A stretch of 64,000 nt of DNA from positions 11,041,118 through 11,105,117 of the forward strand of contig CM064670.1 in the NCBI GenBank assembly GCA_032717465.1. The letters are read 5' to 3'. Below are positions 60,021-64,000 of the stretch, in pieces. This DNA is from Coenobita brevimanus. Lineage: Eukaryota > Arthropoda > Malacostraca > Decapoda > Coenobitidae. The notes under the pieces were generated by a model, which was given only the letters and a program-made list of their open reading frames with translations, was not told the DNA's origin and ran no database searches. Within the stretch, counting starts at the first letter, position 1. Every line of letters starts with the position of its first letter. Made by a program: the position numbers and the translations under genes.

Positions 60021-60141
60021 ATGCATGCACGTTTGTGTGTGTGTGATTCGAAGGAGTCTCAAGCCAAAGAAGTTTGAGAACTACCGCTCTAGAGCCCAGT
60101 GCCACCCAGAGGTGAAGGTTCGAGGAATTTTCAAAACTTAA

Positions 60142-60907
60142 CCTGTCCCATCCCGACCACTTTTCCACCACTGACTCCCCCCAATCCCATTTTTGGAAAA
60201 AAACTTTTTTGGCTCAAACCTCCGCTTTTGGTGAGAAACATCGAAAAATCATAGAGAAATCGTTCACCTGAGGTTTAAAATACTTGAAACAGGTAGCAGT
60301 ACCTTCTGACCTTTCTGTGTTTTCTATCAGGCTGTCTCCAAAGAAAACGAGTTCTATGGGAGTGTAACCATTCCACACCACTCATAAACGGTATTTATTT
60401 ATTTATTTGGTACGAATTTATATGTAGTACGAGAGAATATTGGTTTTCACGCAGTAATGTAGGCAATGTAAGCATTGTTTCACTCATGAAACACATCAAC
60501 ATACCTGACCTTTTTTGGCGACATTATCTGATCATCATTTCTGACTCTTTCTTCCTCTAATGCTATGTAAAGTTTGTCCTCCACATTGTCATCGATTGGG
60601 GAATCACTCTGGTCCTGAATTTTGTACCATGGCATGACATGGCTTTACTGGCCAGGTCACTGGTAACAGGTGAATTGCTGAGACAATGGCGTGCTGGGGG
60701 AGGGGGAGGTCATGCTGGGTAAGGCATTGTCCCTGCATGGCTTCTTGTAGAGGAAGGTGTCCCGTGTATACGTACCAAAAATCACTCACGAAAATTGAAA
60801 ATTGTTCAAATTAGGGACCTTGCAATTGATTCACGATTATGAACGTCAACAGGACTGGCAGTGACAAAACGTGTGGACGTTAATTCACGTCGACGGGATG
60901 CCGCGGG
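60142..60907 (+). mobile_element. TTAA-flanked nonautonomous element, subfamily B, 766 bp
   Basis: TTAA at 60138-60141 and 60908-60911. Left terminus CCTGTCCCATCCCG; right terminus, reverse complemented, CCCGCGGCATCCCG. The interior is collinear with the other two B copies. Lies 50 bases right of the hAT-like insertion. Confidence 0.84.
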
Positions 60908-61039
60908 TTAATCAAGACAGCTACCCTAATCCAAGGAGTGACCTACGAACTTAGGGACTATGAGATGGCAAACAAAGAGTGGTAAGCTATGTACTCTTCC
61001 CACAAGATCCAACGTACAGTAACCCTGGGCTCTGGAGGG

Positions 61040-61254
61040 TTCACATAAACTTATCACTGCTCATTACCTCCTCTCTCTTTGACACACCCTTGTCGCTTCT
61101 CAATTTCTTTTCTTAACAGTTTTATTACTTCTCACAATATTATCTCAACACTACCTGATAATTCCTCACTGCTTTCTCTCTCCTTAACCTTTTCGCTTCT
61201 GAACTCTTTATCTCTTCTTGACAAAGCTTTATTACTCCTCATTACTTCATCTCC
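61040..61254. repeat. Continuation of the CT-rich intronic array
   Basis: CTTATCACTGCTCATTACCT, CTTCTCAATTTCTTTTCTTA and similar units, the same style as 56460-56836. Confidence 0.7.
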
Positions 61255-61258
61255 TTAA

Positions 61259-62364
61259 CCCGCTGCGTGCCGGCTATTTTTAGCCCTATGGGTCACCCCA
61301 GTGCCGGCCATTTTTCTACCTTTTTTTTTTGGCTGAAATGATAGATTTTGATGTGGAAGCAAAGAATTTCGCCATTAAAATGCTCACCAAGGCTCGGAAA
61401 TGAGTTTTATTGAGTCCTGCATACTTGTTTACAGGTATAGTCACTCTCTCACGCTCACCACGTACGTAAGAGAAAGCCATTTTCTATGTACGGTATACTT
61501 AGGTATTTATGCTGGGAAGGTATAGTAGTGTTCAGTACACTTTTCTGATTACACATTAGTTCAGCATCTATCACAATTTGCGTGTCTTTCTCACTGTGAA
61601 TGCATTGTCTTACACTTTTTTTTTTTTTTTTAATGTGTTCGACTCTGGGCATAGGCATCACAGCCTGCTATCAAGGCCCAGCAGTCCTCCTACATACCAT
61701 ACACATCTACATGTCACCACTTCGGCGCTAACACCCACCGTCCATATTGAATACATGCTATGGCTGTCTCATGCAGGACTGGTGTATTGGTATTAGTGGG
61801 GGTATTTTTACGACATGTCGGTGGGTCTTCTGGTAGATTAGTAAAGCCTGATTTAATGAAATTCAAATCCTTAAACTGTTCCCTGCCCCAGGCGGGATTC
61901 GAACCTGCGTCCGTCAGGACTGCAGGCCACCTCTCTACCGATTGAGCCACCGTCTCCCCCAAGATAGGTACAACCTGACTTCATTACATACAGTCCTGGC
62001 ACTTACAAGAAGATATTTACAACTTGACTTCACTATGTAGTCCTTACACTTACAAGAAAATATTTACAACTTACTCTTACATGAAAATATTTACAAAATG
62101 CCTTCACTATGTACAGCACTAGTGAGGCACACAGGCAGAGTAAGGCAGAGCAAGTGTGAGGGGGGGAACGAGTGAGCGTATGGCCTTGACAGCCTGGGGG
62201 ATGGTAGAGGAACAGTTACCTTACATGCCTGCCAATTTTTACTCGCAAATCTTGAAAAATGCCATCACAGTGAAGTTTTTTATTTTAAACCATTTTAAAA
62301 TGGCACTGGCACTGGCCGCGGCATTATGTCAGACCATTTTAAAACGGCACTGGCACGCAGCGCA
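61259..62364 (+). mobile_element. TTAA-flanked nonautonomous element, subfamily A, with a SINE inside
   Basis: TTAA at 61255-61258 and 62365-62368 flanks inverted ends CCCGCTGCGTGCC and TGCGCTGCGTGCC (the right end read in reverse complement). Removing the SINE at about 61614-61965 leaves about 755 bp, the size of the other copies. The flanking CT-rich array reads through if the element is removed (CATCTCC-TTAA-CACTATA). TTAA target and CCC-start termini fit piggyBac-type elements. No transposase frame is present. Confidence 0.8.
61614..61965 (-). mobile_element. SINE-1 copy inside a TTAA element
   Basis: Minus-strand copy: the T run at 61616-61633 is the tail. The B box reads GGTTCGAATCCCGCC and the A box GGTGGCTCAATCGGTAG in reverse complement near 61880-61950. 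The uninterrupted sister element (58144-58898) shows the target; no clean target duplication is visible. Confidence 0.86.
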
Positions 62365-62699
62365 TTAACACTATATTATCATTCCTAACCACTTACTTTC
62401 TCCTTAACACAATCTGATCACTTCCAACACCACTGCATTTCTTCTCATCACATAATCACTCCTTATCACTTCACTCCAATGACCTTTTCTAGTCTCATAT
62501 TTTTGTCACCAGGCAATTTTATTCAGTTTCGAGCACTTTTCAAACTTGAGGAGTTAGACAGAGCCTTCACTGACTCCATGACTACAAAAGATGTCTTCTA
62601 ACTGGAATAAAATAATCAGTTTTTGCAAAGTCTCACTCTTCCTCTAGCATACGATTCGCACTATGGTCTGTTTAATTTCATCTGGCATAGATTCCTAAC

Positions 62700-62795
62700 C
62701 CCTTTCAGCTTAGTTGATGGCCAGATGTAGTCAGACTGGGGAATGAATATGACTAGTAACCAAGGAGACTCATTCCTATCTCATAGATATGACAT
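62700..62795 (-). repeat. Single dispersed copy of the 126-bp unit
   Basis: Antisense match to 8565-8690: GTAGTCAGACTGGGGAATGA, then AGTAACCAAGGAGACTCATT and CCTATCTCAT. Confidence 0.65.
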
Positions 62796-63199
62796 CAAAT
62801 TTCAGGCAACCATGACTAAGTATTCAAGTTGCATGAGTGGTGTAGTTCCTTCAGATGAAAACATGCCAACAATAGTCAGTTTTATATCCAGGTCCCTTAT
62901 TATGCTATGCTGCTGAGGAAACACGGACAAAGAGGAAACAAAGTGAGTCTTCCAGCCCGACCGGCACAAGAATAGAGCTCGTGTTCTAGTTGCAAAGGAC
63001 ATGAAACAATATACAGGGTGGTCCGTAAGTAGCACTCGACTTGCAAATAACCTGGTGGTACCTTATGAGTTGTAAAGATGACTCAGTCTGCTGGTGTGGG
63101 TGTGAGTTTGTTAGTGTGCATTCAAGAAATGAAGGGAGGAAGGAATGATGAAGAATTAGCACCAAACCATAGACTGGCTACATGACACTAAGGCTGCCA

Positions 63200-63300
63200 A
63201 TGGAGTGACTTGGCGATGAAGTGGTTTGGCGATGAAGCAGCTTGGCGATGAAACAGCTTTGGCGTTAAAGTGGCTTAGCGATGAAGTGGCTTGCTTGGTG
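63200..63300 (+). repeat. 17-18 bp minisatellite, five units
   Basis: Units of the type GTGGCTTGGCGATGAA: GACTTGGCGATGAA, GGTTTGGCGATGAA, CAGCTTGGCGATGAA, CAGCTTTGGCGTTAAA, TGGCTTAGCGATGAA. Confidence 0.75.
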
Positions 63301-64000
63301 GAAAGGCTTACCCACGAAGGGAGGAATAGTCAACATCAAGGAGAGATCCTTAAGTTTCCAAGTCATGAAACCAAATGTCTCACACGATAGGAGCAGAGAG
63401 AAAATAAAGTCTGGAAGCAACACGGAAATATCAAGATGAGAGGTAGGACACAAGAGAGGGGACAGTAAAGAGAGAAAGGAGACAACAAGATCCCTTTCAG
63501 TCGCCTCTTACGACAAGTAGAGATATTGAAGAAGTACTCTCCCCACCCCCCTCCCCTGAGGGAGAGCAGAAAATGAATAAATCATGTAGGATAGACATTA
63601 ATAACGCTAACAGAGTTATCATAGCATCACCTGACGAAGTGGAAGAGGAGCACAGTGTACGGACTGCCCAATTTAATTATGGAAATGAGGTAAACAGAAC
63701 AGTATTTCAGAAATCTGTCCTATGCCGAAAATGATAGGTGACAGGGAGTGAAAACATCACGTTGACTGAATATGGATGCACAGTTGTATTCTCTTAGTGA
63801 CATTTTCATTGTCTGCCAAGAAACCAATTATCTTGGGCCCGTTCATATTGTGGCCGGAATTGAATATATTATGACTCAGAGTATACGGTCGTGTGGGTGT
63901 GTAGATTATTAGTTCACTTCTTAATGCCATCTGTATTACACTTCATGCTGAAACACCGGGAGCCCAGAACATGGCCTAGTAAAACAGGGTATCCCTTTTT

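Larger units (their letters stand above)
56846..60086. mobile_element. hAT-like TIR insertion with nested elements, in intron 2 of gene 2
   Basis: The left end CTGGGGTTCTCAAACT and the reverse-complemented right end CGGTAGTTCTCAAACT match at 13 of 16 positions. Both are flanked by CTCTAGAG (56838-56845 and 60087-60094), an 8-bp direct repeat as for hAT elements. Caveat: CTCTAGAG is its own reverse complement, so it could also be part of the TIR. The interior holds the subfamily A element, a LINE-C fragment and a SINE. No transposase is recognisable. Confidence 0.68.
62369..64000. other. End of window, no gene recognised
   Basis: Contains the end of the CT-rich array, the antisense 126-bp unit, a 17-18 bp minisatellite and unique sequence. 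No Ser/Thr-rich exon or eight-cysteine domain matching gene 1 exon 3 was found. Confidence 0.6.

Noticed and set aside
61880..61950. tRNA-like sequence considered as a tRNA gene
   Set aside because: Followed by the shared SINE-1 body and tail; a retroposed head, not a stand-alone tRNA.

Overview
The window looks like nuclear DNA of an animal, most likely an arthropod and plausibly a decapod crustacean. The reasons are extreme microsatellite density ((CA)n, (GA)n, (AT)n, ATC/AAT trinucleotides, GATA-type tetranucleotides), tRNA-derived SINEs with A and B boxes, several decayed non-LTR retrotransposon families, GT-AG split genes with signal peptides, and no bacterial-style operons, rRNA or complete tRNA genes. 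The species cannot be read from the sequence, and the decapod assignment is inference from repeat style only.

Protein-coding content is small. On the + strand there is one three-exon gene (35886-40396) for a secreted protein: signal peptide, short PAN/apple-like cysteine module, about 140 residues of Ser/Thr/Pro-rich mucin-like linker, and a C-terminal domain with eight cysteines. A tandem paralogue starts at 54891. Its first two exons are present with the same phases, and exon 2 is exactly the same length (147 nt, 35 of 48 residues identical by eye). Its third exon is not visible before the window ends. Everything else that looks like coding sequence belongs to mobile elements or is microsatellite translation.

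Layout. 1-8 kb: microsatellites, a 163-bp and a 270-bp tandem repeat, and two MITE families. 8-16 kb: a 127-bp tandem repeat, DR-1 elements, a LINE relic with a PHD-type finger (LINE-B, minus strand), and a compound foldback element between trinucleotide arrays. 16-22 kb: a SINE, the R1 repeat, a minisatellite and a 208-bp (GA)n tract. 22-25.5 kb: two LINE relics (LINE-C, then the longest, LINE-A). 26-34 kb: a 45-bp minisatellite, a TTAA-flanked element, a GT...-rich MITE and a decayed reverse transcriptase of the GIPMG/YIDD type. 35.8-40.4 kb: gene 1. 43-53 kb: DR-1 pair, a purine tract of almost 1 kb, trinucleotide and GT arrays, a RT relic and R1. 53.5-62.4 kb: a hAT-like element directly upstream of gene 2, then gene 2 exons 1-2 and a large second intron packed with nested transposons. 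62.4-64 kb: degenerate repeats.

The most informative structure is the pair of secreted-protein genes together with the insertions that shape them. A 1.3-kb TIR element with a 9-bp direct repeat ends 96 bp upstream of the predicted first exon of gene 2. Its intron 1 carries a TTAA element. Its intron 2 holds a hAT-like 3.2-kb insertion that itself contains a TTAA element, a LINE fragment and a SINE, followed by two more TTAA elements, one of which holds a SINE. The five TTAA elements have strikingly uniform size (755-766 bp once the SINE is removed) and form two diverged subfamilies with shared piggyBac-like termini.
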